Source of the DNA: JAWVYT01 sp046483065
Lineage (GTDB): Bacteria; Gemmatimonadota; Gemmatimonadetes; Longimicrobiales; RSA9
Length of the DNA stretch: 64,000 nt
Assembly: GCA_046483065.1 (NCBI GenBank)
Contig: JAWODW010000104.1
Location: 39,688 to 103,687, forward strand
Reading direction: 5' to 3'
Shown here: positions 44,535-55,249 of the stretch, piece by piece
How the letters are laid out: each line of letters starts with the position of its first letter
Numbering within the stretch: the first letter of the stretch is position 1
Notes under the pieces: model-generated
What the model saw: the letters and a program-made list of their open reading frames with translations, nothing else
Told to the model about the DNA's origin: nothing
Database searches by the model: none
Translations under genes and position numbers: made by a program

Positions 44535-44900
44535 TCATTCGTTGCAGCTCCGATGGGGTTGTGGTGTGTTGAAGGCCCACCACGGTCCGGGCTGTGCCCG
44601 GGGTCGGGGGGTGGCTGTGTGGTGTGTGGCTGCGGCCGGGTACTCTCGGGGTTCGAGGTCGGCGCGGTCCGGGGGGCTAGGACGCCCTGTCTCGGATCGG
44701 CCCGGCCGATGGTACGGGGGTCGAGGTTCGGCGGAAGGTCGTGGGGGACCGGGCGGGTCACGCGGCGCAGATGGACACGCCGGGGCCGCGAAGACCTTCG
44801 GCGGGTCCGGCCCCACCTCCACCAGATAGGCCGTCCACCAGCTCCAGGCCGCTTCCCCGTGCAGGTCCTCCCGGCCGCGGGGCGCGGTGTGCGATATCAT
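44535..44900 (-). CDS. Possible small protein, N-terminus plausible, tail low-complexity
   Basis: The ATG at 44900 has GAGGA seven bases upstream, and GGAGGTG lies just before that. The first 40 residues (MISHTAPRGREDLHGEAAWS, WWTAYLVEVG) look like genuine protein. The rest is Pro/Arg/Ser-rich and may be a frame running through non-coding DNA, so the real gene could be truncated. It follows the DASS gene by 25 bp. The whole gap 44517-44925 otherwise holds nothing I can identify and is unusually G/T-rich. Confidence 0.35.
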   Translation of the reverse strand: MISHTAPRGREDLHGEAAWSWWTAYLVEVGPDPPKVFAAPACPSAPRDPPGPPRPSAEPRPPYHRPGRSETGRPSPPDRADLEPREYPAAATHHTATPRPRAQPGPWWAFNTPQPHRSCNE

Positions 44901-44925
44901 GGTCACGTCCTCATGCACCTCCGAT

Positions 44926-46527
44926 TCAGGTCAGGATGGCCATCCCCATGGCCGGCCAGACCAGCCAGACGAACACCGCCAGGACCACCAGGAGGAGGAT
45001 GCTGGCCGGCACGCCGGCCACGAAGAATTCCTTGATGGTGAACTGGTTGCTGGTGTACGCGATGGCATTGGGCGCCGCGCCGATCAGGAACAGGAACGGC
45101 ATCCCGGCCACCACCAGCGAGGCGAAGAGGATCACTTCCGGCGCCACGCCCAGGTACGGCGCCATGACGAGGGCCACGGGCATGGTGATGGCGATGGCGG
45201 CCACGTTCATGATGAAGTTGGTCATGAGCATGACGAAGAACGCGATCCCCATCACGAACAGCATCCAGTGGGCGTTCTCGAACATGTTGAGCCAGTGGAT
45301 CGCCATCCAGCTCGCGGCGCCCGTCTCCCAGAGGCAGAAGCCCAGGCTCATGGCGCCGCCGAAGAGGAGCACGATGTTCCACGACGTCTTCTCCAGGTCG
45401 TCGATGGTGATGATCCGGAAGACGAAGAAGAGGATGCCGGCCCCCAGGATAATGGCGCTCTTGTCGATGTCCTCGAGGGCGGGTACGAAGTTCCGCAGGC
45501 TGAGCAGCACGATCGCGACGAGCACCAGGCCCAGCGCCAGGACCTCGTCGCGGGTGATGGGCCCCAGGTTCTCGTGCAGCTTGCCGGCCCGTTCCCGGAG
45601 GCCCGGGATGGTCTTCCGCTCCGGTGGGTAGTACAGCATCATGTACCCCCAGAGCAGGAAGGTCATGAGAACTCCTACCGGGAACATGAAGAAGGAGAGC
45701 TCGAAGAACCCGATGTTCCCGCCCGTGATCTGGTTGTAGAATCCGATGGCCACGGCGCCCCGTGCGGCGCCCAGCAGCGTGATGATGCTCCCGGCGCCGG
45801 CCACGAAGGCCATCCCCATGAAGAGCCCTTTCCCGAACCGGGTGGGCTCCGGGTCATCGGTGTAGAGGCCATAGATGGCCATGAGGAGCGGGAAGACGGT
45901 GGCGGCCACCGCCGTGTGGGCCATGATCAGCGTCAACGCGGCCGTGAGCGTGAAGCAGCCGAGGTAGATCATGCTGGTCCGCTCGCCCACCACCGTGAGC
46001 ATCTTGTAGGCGAGGCGGCGGGTGAGGCCGGTCTTGGTGAAGACCATCCCGAACAGCAGCGAGCCGAAGATGAACCAGACCGACGGGTCCATGAAGTCGG
46101 TGAACGCCGTCCGGGCCGGCCGGATCAGAAAGACGGCCTGGAGCACGCCGATGGCGATGGCCGTCACCCCGATGGGGATCACCTCGGCGATCCACCAGGT
46201 GGCGGCGAAGAGGAAGAGGCCGACAGCCATCTTCCCTTCCGGCGTCAGCGCGAACGCCTCGCCCATGGGGTCCACGGCGGGTCCCGGGTTCGGCGCGAAG
46301 AAGGCCGCGAAGAAGAACGCCGCACCCAGGAGCACGAAGAATACCCGCCGTCGTTGAGCCCCGGGCGTACCGGCAGGAGCCTCCGGGGGCGGCGGACTCT
46401 TCCCGCCATCGCCCGGGCCGGGCTTCTCTACCCGGACCGTCGGCAGATCATCGCCGGCGACGGTCGTGTATCCGACCCCCTTCTCTTCCGACTCCCCGAC
46501 CTCCGAGGTGAGTACCGAATCGGTCAT
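44926..46527 (-). CDS. DASS/SLC13-family anion transporter
   Basis: 533 residues. A 60-residue Pro/Gly-rich cytoplasmic N-terminus precedes about 12 membrane segments. SLC13 hallmarks: FAATWWIAEVIPIGVTAIAIGVLQ, FMDPSVWFIFGSLLFGM, MAHTAVAATVFPLLMAIYGL and the C-terminal NVAAIAITMPVALVMAP and GAAPNAIAYTSNQFTIKEF. DASS carriers move dicarboxylates or sulfate with sodium. With TauE and Dsr neighbours, sulfate or sulfonate uptake is a reasonable but unproven guess. Confidence 0.88.
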   Translation of the reverse strand: MTDSVLTSEVGESEEKGVGYTTVAGDDLPTVRVEKPGPGDGGKSPPPPEAPAGTPGAQRRRVFFVLLGAAFFFAAFFAPNPGPAVDPMGEAFALTPEGKMAVGLFLFAATWWIAEVIPIGVTAIAIGVLQAVFLIRPARTAFTDFMDPSVWFIFGSLLFGMVFTKTGLTRRLAYKMLTVVGERTSMIYLGCFTLTAALTLIMAHTAVAATVFPLLMAIYGLYTDDPEPTRFGKGLFMGMAFVAGAGSIITLLGAARGAVAIGFYNQITGGNIGFFELSFFMFPVGVLMTFLLWGYMMLYYPPERKTIPGLRERAGKLHENLGPITRDEVLALGLVLVAIVLLSLRNFVPALEDIDKSAIILGAGILFFVFRIITIDDLEKTSWNIVLLFGGAMSLGFCLWETGAASWMAIHWLNMFENAHWMLFVMGIAFFVMLMTNFIMNVAAIAITMPVALVMAPYLGVAPEVILFASLVVAGMPFLFLIGAAPNAIAYTSNQFTIKEFFVAGVPASILLLVVLAVFVWLVWPAMGMAILT

Positions 46528-46557
46528 CTATCCTCCAGGAGGGATCGACGCGACCCC

Positions 46558-47085
46558 TCACTCCAGCAGTTCAGCCAGCTCGTTGAATACGTCCACGGAC
46601 CGGATGACCCCCACCAGTTCCTTCTTGTCGACCACCGGGATGAGACTGAGATCCTGGGAGACCATGGCGGCGACGGCCTTCATCACGTGGTCGTCGGCCT
46701 CCAGAATGGCCTCGATCGGTCTCATGACATCGCTGATCGGGCGATCGAACTGCTCCCGGATCCCGTGAACCATGTGGTCGAACGGCAGCTCGGCCAGGTT
46801 CGGGTCGATGGCGATGTCGAACGGCTTGTCACGGTACTCCAGCGGGCGACTCACGAGGAACCGCGGCTCAAGCCCGCGCATGATGTCACGACGGCGTATG
46901 TAGCCCACCAGCACCCCGATCCCATCGAAGACCAGCAGGCAGCGGGGGAGCGACTTGCGCAGCTCCACCTCGAGCTGGGCGGTTGCGATGATGCCCATGG
47001 CCTCGCCCAGCGTGCCCGTGTCCCGGACCGATGGATACAGCTCGATGGGAACCATGATGTCCCGGAGCTGCGTCAGCTCTTCCAT
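46558..47085 (-). CDS. CBS-domain-pair protein
   Basis: 175 residues from ATG 47085. Two CBS units are seen: LRDIMVPIELYPSVRDTGTLGEAMGII with CLLVFDGIGVLVGYIRRRDI, and ISDVMRPIEAILEADDHVMKAVAAMV with LIPVVDKKELVGVIRSVDVFNEL. It would bind adenine nucleotides and report energy state. There is no other domain. It ends the run of signalling genes before the DASS gene and starts 5 bp after the receiver gene. Confidence 0.88.
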   Translation of the reverse strand: MEELTQLRDIMVPIELYPSVRDTGTLGEAMGIIATAQLEVELRKSLPRCLLVFDGIGVLVGYIRRRDIMRGLEPRFLVSRPLEYRDKPFDIAIDPNLAELPFDHMVHGIREQFDRPISDVMRPIEAILEADDHVMKAVAAMVSQDLSLIPVVDKKELVGVIRSVDVFNELAELLE

Positions 47086-47089
47086 CTCC

Positions 47090-47521
47090 CTACCACCCTC
47101 TCTTCCGGGTGATCTCGTCGATACGGCGCTGCATCCGCTGGTCGTCCAGCGAGGCGCGGCGGCGGGCCGCGTCATCGATGAGGGAGACCAGCTCATCCAT
47201 CTCCGCCGGCTTCTCCACCAGGTCCAGCGCGCCGGCCTTCATGGCCTCCACCGCCTGGGAGACCGTGGCGCGGCCGGTCAGCATGATCACCTGCTGTTCC
47301 GGTGTGATCTGCTTCAACCCTTTCAGTGTCTGGATCCCGTCGAGCCCCGGCATGGCCATGTCGAGGACCACGGCGTCGTAGACGTGCTCGGCCGCCTTCT
47401 CCAGCGCCGCCTCACCACTCGTGGCGATGTCGACCTCGAGCCCCCGGGCCGAGAGGCGCTCGGCCAGGACCGCGACGAAGTCCTCCTCGTCATCCACCAG
47501 CAGCACCCTCGTCTCGCTCAT
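47090..47521 (-). CDS. Receiver-only response regulator (CheY-like)
   Basis: 143 residues. VLLVDDEEDF gives the acidic pocket, YDAVVLDMAMPGLDG the phospho-Asp, IMLTGRAT the Thr and LVEKPAEMDEL the Lys. A basic helical tail of about 20 residues (RRIDEITRKRGW) follows. No output domain. It overlaps the next receiver gene by four bases. Confidence 0.9.
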   Translation of the reverse strand: MSETRVLLVDDEEDFVAVLAERLSARGLEVDIATSGEAALEKAAEHVYDAVVLDMAMPGLDGIQTLKGLKQITPEQQVIMLTGRATVSQAVEAMKAGALDLVEKPAEMDELVSLIDDAARRRASLDDQRMQRRIDEITRKRGW

Positions 47522-47863
47522 GCGTCCGACTCCCTCCCCGCCGCCGCGTTCAATGCTTCCTCCAACCGCCCGATGGGGATCGGCTTGATGAGGTAGGCGA
47601 ACGCCCCGGCGGACCGGCTCGTCTCCTCGTCATCGGCCGACGTGCGCCCGGTGAGCAGGACCACGGCCGTGTCCGGGTGCTCCTGCCGGATCCGGCGGGT
47701 GAGCTCGAAGCCACCGATCCCGGGCATGCGGACATCCAGCAGCACCACGTCCCACGCACCGGCGCGAAGGGCCTCCAGCGCCGCTTCGCCGCTCGTCGCC
47801 CCCCTTGCGGAGAAGCCTCGTAGTTCCAACCGCTCGGTGAGGGCGCTCACCAGCTCGGCCTCG

Positions 47864-49657
<1,794 letters not shown>

Positions 49658-49662
49658 ACGCC

Positions 49663-50622
49663 CTAGTCTGCCTCGGGAGCCGACGCGTCCGACTCCTCCT
49701 CGCGCTGCCGTCCCGCCCGCCGGACCACCTCCATGAGCTCCTCGAGCTCCACCGGCTTGTGCAGGTAGTCGAACGCACCGAGCCGCCGGGCCTCCTCCTC
49801 GTCGCGCTCGGACCCGTGGCCCGTGAGGATGATGACCTCGATCTCCGGGTACGCTCGCTTCACCCGGCGCAGCACCTCCAGGCCGTCCAGCCCCGGCATG
49901 CTCAGGTCCAGCACCATGACGTCCGGGCGCTCCTCCTCCAGCATCTCCAGCGCTTCCTGGCCGCTCAGCGCTACGTCGCCGCCCAAGTCACGCATGTCCA
50001 TCCGTTCGGCCAGGGTGCGGACGAAGTCCTCCTCATCGTCCACGTAGAGGACGTTGACGGCCCCCGGCGGCGACCCCTCCGGAGCAGGGGCCGGCTCCTC
50101 GTCCTCGGCCGCTGCTTCTTCCCCGGCCTTCGACGCCTTGCCCTCGGCTTCTTCCTCGAGGTACTCCAGCGCCATGTCGGAGCCGCCCTCCTCGGCCATG
50201 GCCGCCGCCGTCATGGTGCGGCCGAACTCCTTCCCCGACTGCTTCAAAACGTCGATGCACCGATCCCACGCCGACCGGATCGTGTCGAGCAGCTCGGCGG
50301 TTTCGGCAGGCTTCTCCAGGTACTTGAACGCCCCGAGCTCCCGGGCCCGTGCCTCGTCCTCCTCCGAGCCCTGCCCGGTGAGGACGATCACCTGGACATG
50401 AGGGTGCTCCTTCCGGACCTTCTCCAGCACCTGCATCCCGTCGATCCCGGGCATGCGGAGGTCGAGGACCATGACGTGGGGCGCGTCTTCTTCCACCGCC
50501 TCGAGAGCGGCCTCCCCACTGGTGGCGATCCGGCTCGCAATGTCGCGGAGCTCGAGTCGCGCGGCCATCGTTTTCACATAGTCTTCTTCGTCGTCAACCA
50601 GAAGAAGCTTGATTTTGCTCAT
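49663..50622 (-). CDS. Response regulator with two receiver domains
   Basis: 319 residues from ATG 50622. First receiver at about 1-120 (LLLVDDEEDY, VMVLDLRMPGIDG, YLEKPAE), second at about 190-305 (VLYVDDEEDF, VMVLDLSMPGLDG, YLHKPVE). They are joined by an acidic helical linker rich in Glu, Ala and Lys (EEEAEGKASKAGEEAAAEDE). No output domain. It overlaps the upstream kinase-like gene by four bases. Confidence 0.9.
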   Translation of the reverse strand: MSKIKLLLVDDEEDYVKTMAARLELRDIASRIATSGEAALEAVEEDAPHVMVLDLRMPGIDGMQVLEKVRKEHPHVQVIVLTGQGSEEDEARARELGAFKYLEKPAETAELLDTIRSAWDRCIDVLKQSGKEFGRTMTAAAMAEEGGSDMALEYLEEEAEGKASKAGEEAAAEDEEPAPAPEGSPPGAVNVLYVDDEEDFVRTLAERMDMRDLGGDVALSGQEALEMLEEERPDVMVLDLSMPGLDGLEVLRRVKRAYPEIEVIILTGHGSERDEEEARRLGAFDYLHKPVELEELMEVVRRAGRQREEESDASAPEAD

Positions 50623-51305
50623 ATGCCCTCCTCCACCGTGAAAACGAGGAAGATCGATTCCCCGGCCACCTCGATACTCGCCGGCAGCGGGTCGGCGGCG
50701 GCGTCCAGCCCGCGCCGGTCGCCCTCGAGGTCGGCGAGCGCTGCGCCGGCCGGATCGGTGGCGAACCGGACGGCGGGCCGACCCTCGCGGGCCTCCGGCC
50801 GTGCCACCACCTCGCCGCCCTCCGGCAGCCTCCCGACGCACCATTCCATCACCGTCATCAACGCCATGTAGAGGTCCAGCGCGTTCACGGACACCGTAAG
50901 TGCCGCGCCCTCCTCGTCCCGGATCTGGCACTGGCTGCGGCGTGCGAACCGTTGGGCCAGGAGCGTGGCGTGCTCGATGGCGTTCCCGAGCGCCACCGGC
51001 TCCGTGGGGTGATCCAGGCCGTGCATCACCCGGTTCAGCGAGTCGGTGAGGTCCGTTCCACGCCGCACCTGGAGGCGGATCCGCTCCAGCGCCCACTCCA
51101 CCTTCTCCGGGTTCGCCGCACGCCCCGGCCCGGCGGCCTGGACCAGGTCCCCGATCAGCCCGGCCGACTCCTTCACAATGGCGAGGAAGTTCCGCAGCTC
51201 ATGGGTCGCGCCGGCGGTGACCCGGGCGATGAACGCCGCCCGCGCCGCGTCCCGCGACGGAGCGCCACCCTCAGCGCGCGTGTTTGGCGAACGGTCTTCG
51301 CTCAT
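50619..51305 (-). CDS. Histidine-kinase-like protein without a recognisable ATPase site
   Basis: 228 residues, soluble. A HisKA-like helix pair holds the H-box TAGATHELRNFLAIV, so it can probably carry phosphate on His. The C-terminal half has the size of an HATPase domain, but the N-box (NALDLYMALMTVMEWCV) is altered and no DxGxG or GTGLGL motif is seen. It may be a phosphotransfer protein like ChpT rather than a kinase. It precedes the two-receiver regulator in transcription order. Confidence 0.7.
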   Translation of the reverse strand: MSEDRSPNTRAEGGAPSRDAARAAFIARVTAGATHELRNFLAIVKESAGLIGDLVQAAGPGRAANPEKVEWALERIRLQVRRGTDLTDSLNRVMHGLDHPTEPVALGNAIEHATLLAQRFARRSQCQIRDEEGAALTVSVNALDLYMALMTVMEWCVGRLPEGGEVVARPEAREGRPAVRFATDPAGAALADLEGDRRGLDAAADPLPASIEVAGESIFLVFTVEEGI

Positions 51306-51311
51306 GGACGC

Positions 51312-52937
51312 CTACCTGCCACTCCTTCCCACCGTCTCTGCCTCCATCTCCGCCTCTGTCTCCTCCGCCACTGTCTCGCGGATCCGCTTCACGGCGGCCG
51401 TGATGCCATCCACCAGCGCCGAGACCGTCGGCGGGCTGGCCTCCGCGTCCGGGGCCAGGTCCAGGCCCCGAAGCACCTTCGAGGTGAGGGGGCTGATGGA
51501 CGCAATCCGGGTATGGCGCAGCTGGCTGCCGTAGAGCCGGTCCAGCGCTCGGGCCGTGGTGGTGCTGGTCACGGCCACCCAGTCAATCTCGCGCTCGACC
51601 AGCGCCAGCGCCACGTCCGGGTCCGGGTCCTCGACACCCTCCGTATCGTAGACGACGAGCTCGTCCACGCGTCCACCGAAGACCTCCAGCTCCTCGGACA
51701 GCGTCGGACTGTCCGGGCCGCACGCCATCAGGAAACGCGGCCGGGTCCCCTCGGGGATCAGGCGCGTGGCCAGGCGAGTGGGCTCGTAGACGTCGGGCAC
51801 CACCTCGGGCTGGAGCTGGTACGCCCGCAGCCGGTCGGCCGTGCCCTTGCCGATGGCGGCGATCTTCACACCGCCCAGGCGCCGGGCGTCCGTGCCCAGG
51901 TCCAGGATCCTGCCCATCAGGGCGTCCACGCCGTTGGGCGTGGAGAAGACGAGCCAGTCGTAGTCCCGGATCCGGTCCAGCGTGTCATCCACCGCGTTCC
52001 ACGATGGCGGCGGGACCACCCGGATCGCCGGCTGCACGATGACCTCGGCGCCCTGCTCGGCCAACTGCTCCCGGAGCCGCTCGGCCGTCCGGGCCGAGCC
52101 GGCCACCAGCACGGTGGAGCCGAACAGTGGGCGGGTTTCGAACCACGACATACACGGGCTGTGCTGCACCACCTCGCCCACCACGAAGAGAGCAGGCGGC
52201 CGCACGCCCCGGCTTTCCACGACCTCGGCCACCGTGCCCAGCGTGCAGCATACGGTCTGCTGCCGTGCCCGACTGCACCACCGAACGATGGCCACCGGCG
52301 TGTCCGGGGAGCGGCCGTGGTCCATGAGGGCGGCGCTCCAGCGGGCCGCCCGCTTCACGCCCATGTAGAAGACCAGGGTTCCCGGGAACGCTGCGAGGGC
52401 CTGATAGTCGAGGTTCGACTCGTCCTTGCCGCCCCGCTCCCGGCCCGTCACCAACGCCACGGCGGACGCGTCATCGTGATGAGTGACGGGGACCTCCGCG
52501 AACGCCGACAGGGCGAGCCCTGACGTGATGCCCGGGACCACCTCGAAGGGGATCCCCAGCCTCCGCAGCGCCGCCGTCTCGTCGGCCAGCCGCCCGAAGA
52601 CCGCCGGGTCGCCGCCCTTCAGACGGACCACGCACCGCCCGTCGAGCGCCGCGTCGATCATGGCGGCGGTGATCTGGTCCGGCGTCATGCGGGGGCCACC
52701 GTTGTGGTGCCCCAGCCGGACGAGCTCCGCCCGGGGGCCGGCGTGCTCCACCAGGCTCGGGTTCGCCAGGTAGTCGTACAGGACCAGGTCCGCCTTCCCC
52801 AGGCATTCAGCGCCCCGGAGCGTCAGCAGGCCGGGGTGGCCCGGCCCTGCGCCCACGAGGTAGACGGTGCCCGGCTTCCGACGGGCGCGCTGGTCCGGCT
52901 CGTTCCCGTTCCGGGGTGTTTCCGTGCGTGACGTCAT
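51312..52937 (-). CDS. Uroporphyrinogen-III C-methyltransferase fused to uroporphyrinogen-III synthase
   Basis: 541 residues from ATG 52937 with GGGAGGTGA upstream. Residues about 22-265 are the SUMT/CobA methyltransferase (VYLVGAGPGHPGLLTLRGAE, VRLKGGDPAVFGR, VVPGITSGLA, FYMGVK). The HemD domain follows (TVLVAGSARTAERLREQL, DWLVFSTPNGVDALM, AIGKGTADRLR, VAVTSTTTARALDRL). The fusion makes uroporphyrinogen III and methylates it twice to precorrin-2, the first steps to siroheme. It overlaps the next siroheme gene by four bases. Siroheme is the DsrAB cofactor. Confidence 0.93.
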   Translation of the reverse strand: MTSRTETPRNGNEPDQRARRKPGTVYLVGAGPGHPGLLTLRGAECLGKADLVLYDYLANPSLVEHAGPRAELVRLGHHNGGPRMTPDQITAAMIDAALDGRCVVRLKGGDPAVFGRLADETAALRRLGIPFEVVPGITSGLALSAFAEVPVTHHDDASAVALVTGRERGGKDESNLDYQALAAFPGTLVFYMGVKRAARWSAALMDHGRSPDTPVAIVRWCSRARQQTVCCTLGTVAEVVESRGVRPPALFVVGEVVQHSPCMSWFETRPLFGSTVLVAGSARTAERLREQLAEQGAEVIVQPAIRVVPPPSWNAVDDTLDRIRDYDWLVFSTPNGVDALMGRILDLGTDARRLGGVKIAAIGKGTADRLRAYQLQPEVVPDVYEPTRLATRLIPEGTRPRFLMACGPDSPTLSEELEVFGGRVDELVVYDTEGVEDPDPDVALALVEREIDWVAVTSTTTARALDRLYGSQLRHTRIASISPLTSKVLRGLDLAPDAEASPPTVSALVDGITAAVKRIRETVAEETEAEMEAETVGRSGR

Positions 52938-53776
52938 CGTGTCACCTCCCTGGCAAGCTCGGCCAGGAGTATGCGGAACGAGGGGAGCTCGCCCACGGGG
53001 GGCAGGAGCTCGACCTCGAGAGATTCGTGTGCCCGGCGCAGCGCATCCACGGCCGGGCGGATGTCCCGCTCCACGTGCCCGTGCGCCGTCATGAAGAGCG
53101 GCAGCACGCGTACGCGGCGGATCTCCGGGCCCGCCCCGGCCACCACGTCCTCCAGGGGGGGCGAGGTGAACTGGGAGTAGGCCAGTCGTACGTTCTCCGT
53201 CCCCAGCGTCTCCGCCAGATTCGCGGTCAGCTCTTCCAGGGGACGACCCCACTCGGGGTCCCGGCTCCCGTGAGCCACCAGGACCAGGAGCACGTCGTCC
53301 GATGGCGGCTCTCGCCCGTGGCCGTCGGTGGCCTCGAGCCATGCGGCGATCCGGTCCCGGGCGTCCTTCGAGCGGGCCGGATCCCGGCCGTCGCTGAACG
53401 TAGCGACGGTCAGCCCGTCCTCCTCGTGGACGGCGCCGAAGATCACGTCGGAGCGCTCTCCGGACGTGGCATCACACAGGAGGGTGGAGCAGTCCCGTGC
53501 AACGGCAGCCAGCCGCTCGTTCACGCCGGGGGCGTCGGTGGCCACGATCACGAGGCAGGCGCTGTTCAGGTGCTCGGGCTCGAAGGGGCCCTCGATCCAG
53601 CGCAACCGACCCGCGTCCACCTCGGCCTGAATCTCCGCGGTGACGGCCGGCGAGATCACGGTTACGCGCGCACCGACCTCCAGGAGCTTACGCACCTTGC
53701 GCGTGCCCACGGTACCACCGCCCACCACCACGCAGTGGCGGTCGCGGAGATCGAGGCCCACGGGGAGGAACCGCAT
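52934..53776 (-). CDS. Precorrin-2 dehydrogenase fused to CbiX-type sirohydrochlorin chelatase
   Basis: 280 residues. The N-terminal half is a Met8/CysG-B-type NAD domain (CVVVGGGTVGTRKVRKLLEVGA, VTVISP, FGAVHEEDGLTVATFSDG). The C-terminal 130 residues are a CbiX chelatase (LLVLVAHGSRDPEWG and LPLFMTAHGHVERDI with the metal-binding His). Together they convert precorrin-2 to sirohydrochlorin and insert iron. With the preceding fusion gene the four late steps of siroheme formation are covered. The start overlaps the DUF1634 gene stop by one base. Confidence 0.92.
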   Translation of the reverse strand: MRFLPVGLDLRDRHCVVVGGGTVGTRKVRKLLEVGARVTVISPAVTAEIQAEVDAGRLRWIEGPFEPEHLNSACLVIVATDAPGVNERLAAVARDCSTLLCDATSGERSDVIFGAVHEEDGLTVATFSDGRDPARSKDARDRIAAWLEATDGHGREPPSDDVLLVLVAHGSRDPEWGRPLEELTANLAETLGTENVRLAYSQFTSPPLEDVVAGAGPEIRRVRVLPLFMTAHGHVERDIRPAVDALRRAHESLEVELLPPVGELPSFRILLAELAREVTR

Positions 53777-54222
53777 CAGTGCCCCACGGCCAGGAGCCCA
53801 CTGGCGGCCGCCACCAGCACCGCCACCTCGACGATGGCGATGGCGGCGTAGATATAGTCGCCCTTGCGGAAGAGCGTCGGGATGATCCCCAGGAAGCAGA
53901 CGATGGTCACGCCGCTGAGGACGGCGATCCCGATGAAGTTCAGATAATCCCCGTGTCCCACCGCCGACAGCCACCACCACCCGGTCAGGTGATGGTCCCG
54001 GTGCAGGTAGCGCTCATTCACCACGTCGAGGTACTCCCCGACGCTCAGATCCCAGTACAGCGGCAGGTCGTCGATCGGCACCACCGGCTCCATGAGCCCG
54101 GTCACGTAGAGGACAAAGCCGATGAGCAGGAGGCCCAGCCCCGCGTACATCCCCACATTGAGGATGTTTGCATAGATCCGCTGCTCTTCGGTGATCCGGG
54201 GGCCCGCTGCGTCGTCGCTCAT
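53776..54222 (-). CDS. DUF1634-type small membrane protein
   Basis: 148 residues with three membrane segments (about 22-42, 92-112, 122-142) and a 45-residue loop between the first two. RIYANILNVGMYAGLGLLLIGFVLYVTG fits the DUF1634 family, whose genes are commonly beside TauE/SafE genes. Here it follows the TauE gene at 54238 by 15 bp. It may be an accessory subunit of the exporter; function unproven. Confidence 0.78.
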   Translation of the reverse strand: MSDDAAGPRITEEQRIYANILNVGMYAGLGLLLIGFVLYVTGLMEPVVPIDDLPLYWDLSVGEYLDVVNERYLHRDHHLTGWWWLSAVGHGDYLNFIGIAVLSGVTIVCFLGIIPTLFRKGDYIYAAIAIVEVAVLVAAASGLLAVGH

Positions 54223-54237
54223 AGGGTTTCCTTTGCC

Positions 54238-55239
54238 TCAGACGATGAAGGGCAGCCCGAGGCCCTTGGTGATGGCCTTGGCACCGGCGAACGCCAGGAT
54301 GATGATCACCGCCCACCGGATAAACGCCGGCTTGGCGATCTTGAGCACCCGCACACCCACGAAGGAGCCGAGCATGATCCCCACCAGCGAGGGAACCACC
54401 AGGATCGGGATGATGGCCCCCTGGTTCATGTAGATCCACGCGGCCGACGTGTCGGTGATGGAGAGGAGGAACTTGCTCGTCCCGACGCTCACCTTCAGCG
54501 GCGCGCCCAGCACCAGGTTCAGCACCGGCACGTTCGCCCAGCCGGCACCCAGCCCGAACATCCCCGCCATGAACCCGATGACGATGAAGAGCAGGAGCCC
54601 CGTGGGCGTGCGGTGGATCTTCCAGTCCACCTCCTGCCCCAGACTGGCCTCGGTGTAGACCCCGCTGATCCCCAGCGCCGCGGACAGCCGGTCCGCCTGC
54701 GGCACCACCGGGAACGTCGACTTCTTGGCCCGGACCATGAGGACGCAGATCCCGAGGATCGAGGCGCCGAGGGCTGTCTGGACGATGTTCGTGGGCAGCG
54801 CGAGCCCCACCATGGCGCCCACGATGGCGCACGTCGAAGCGATGAGCGCCACGGGCATGGCCAGGCGGAGGCTCGCCAGATTCATCCGCAGAAATCCGGG
54901 CCCGGCCGCCAGGGCGCCCGACATGGCCACCAGGAGCCCCGTGCCACGGACGAAGTCGAGGTGGAACGGGCAGAACCCGCTGACGATGGGCACGAACAGC
55001 ACGCCGCCGCCCACACCCGCCATGGCCGCCAGGATCCCCATGACGAAGGTCATGACGAAGAGAATCAACGGCCAGAACCACCACGCCGCGGTGGCCCCAT
55101 CCTCGGCCATGGGCTCGGTGAAGACCGATTCCGCGGCTGCGGCGGCTTCCTGCGCGTGGACCGGCACCGCGCCCCCGAAGAGGAGGGCGAGACCGGCCAG
55201 CACGACCGTGGAAGCGAGAATCAGGTGGCGATAGGACAT
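54238..55239 (-). CDS. TauE/SafE-family sulfite or anion exporter, copy 2
   Basis: 333 residues from ATG 55239. An N-terminal helix with signal-peptide look ends at VPVHAQ, followed by eight membrane segments. Motifs: ILAAMAGVGGGVLFVPIVSGF in the first half and GFMAGMFGLGAGWANVPVLNLVLG in the second. It differs clearly from copy 1 at 41912. Export of sulfite or related anions fits the surrounding genes. Confidence 0.88.
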   Translation of the reverse strand: MSYRHLILASTVVLAGLALLFGGAVPVHAQEAAAAAESVFTEPMAEDGATAAWWFWPLILFVMTFVMGILAAMAGVGGGVLFVPIVSGFCPFHLDFVRGTGLLVAMSGALAAGPGFLRMNLASLRLAMPVALIASTCAIVGAMVGLALPTNIVQTALGASILGICVLMVRAKKSTFPVVPQADRLSAALGISGVYTEASLGQEVDWKIHRTPTGLLLFIVIGFMAGMFGLGAGWANVPVLNLVLGAPLKVSVGTSKFLLSITDTSAAWIYMNQGAIIPILVVPSLVGIMLGSFVGVRVLKIAKPAFIRWAVIIILAFAGAKAITKGLGLPFIV

Positions 55240-55249
55240 GGTCACAGGG

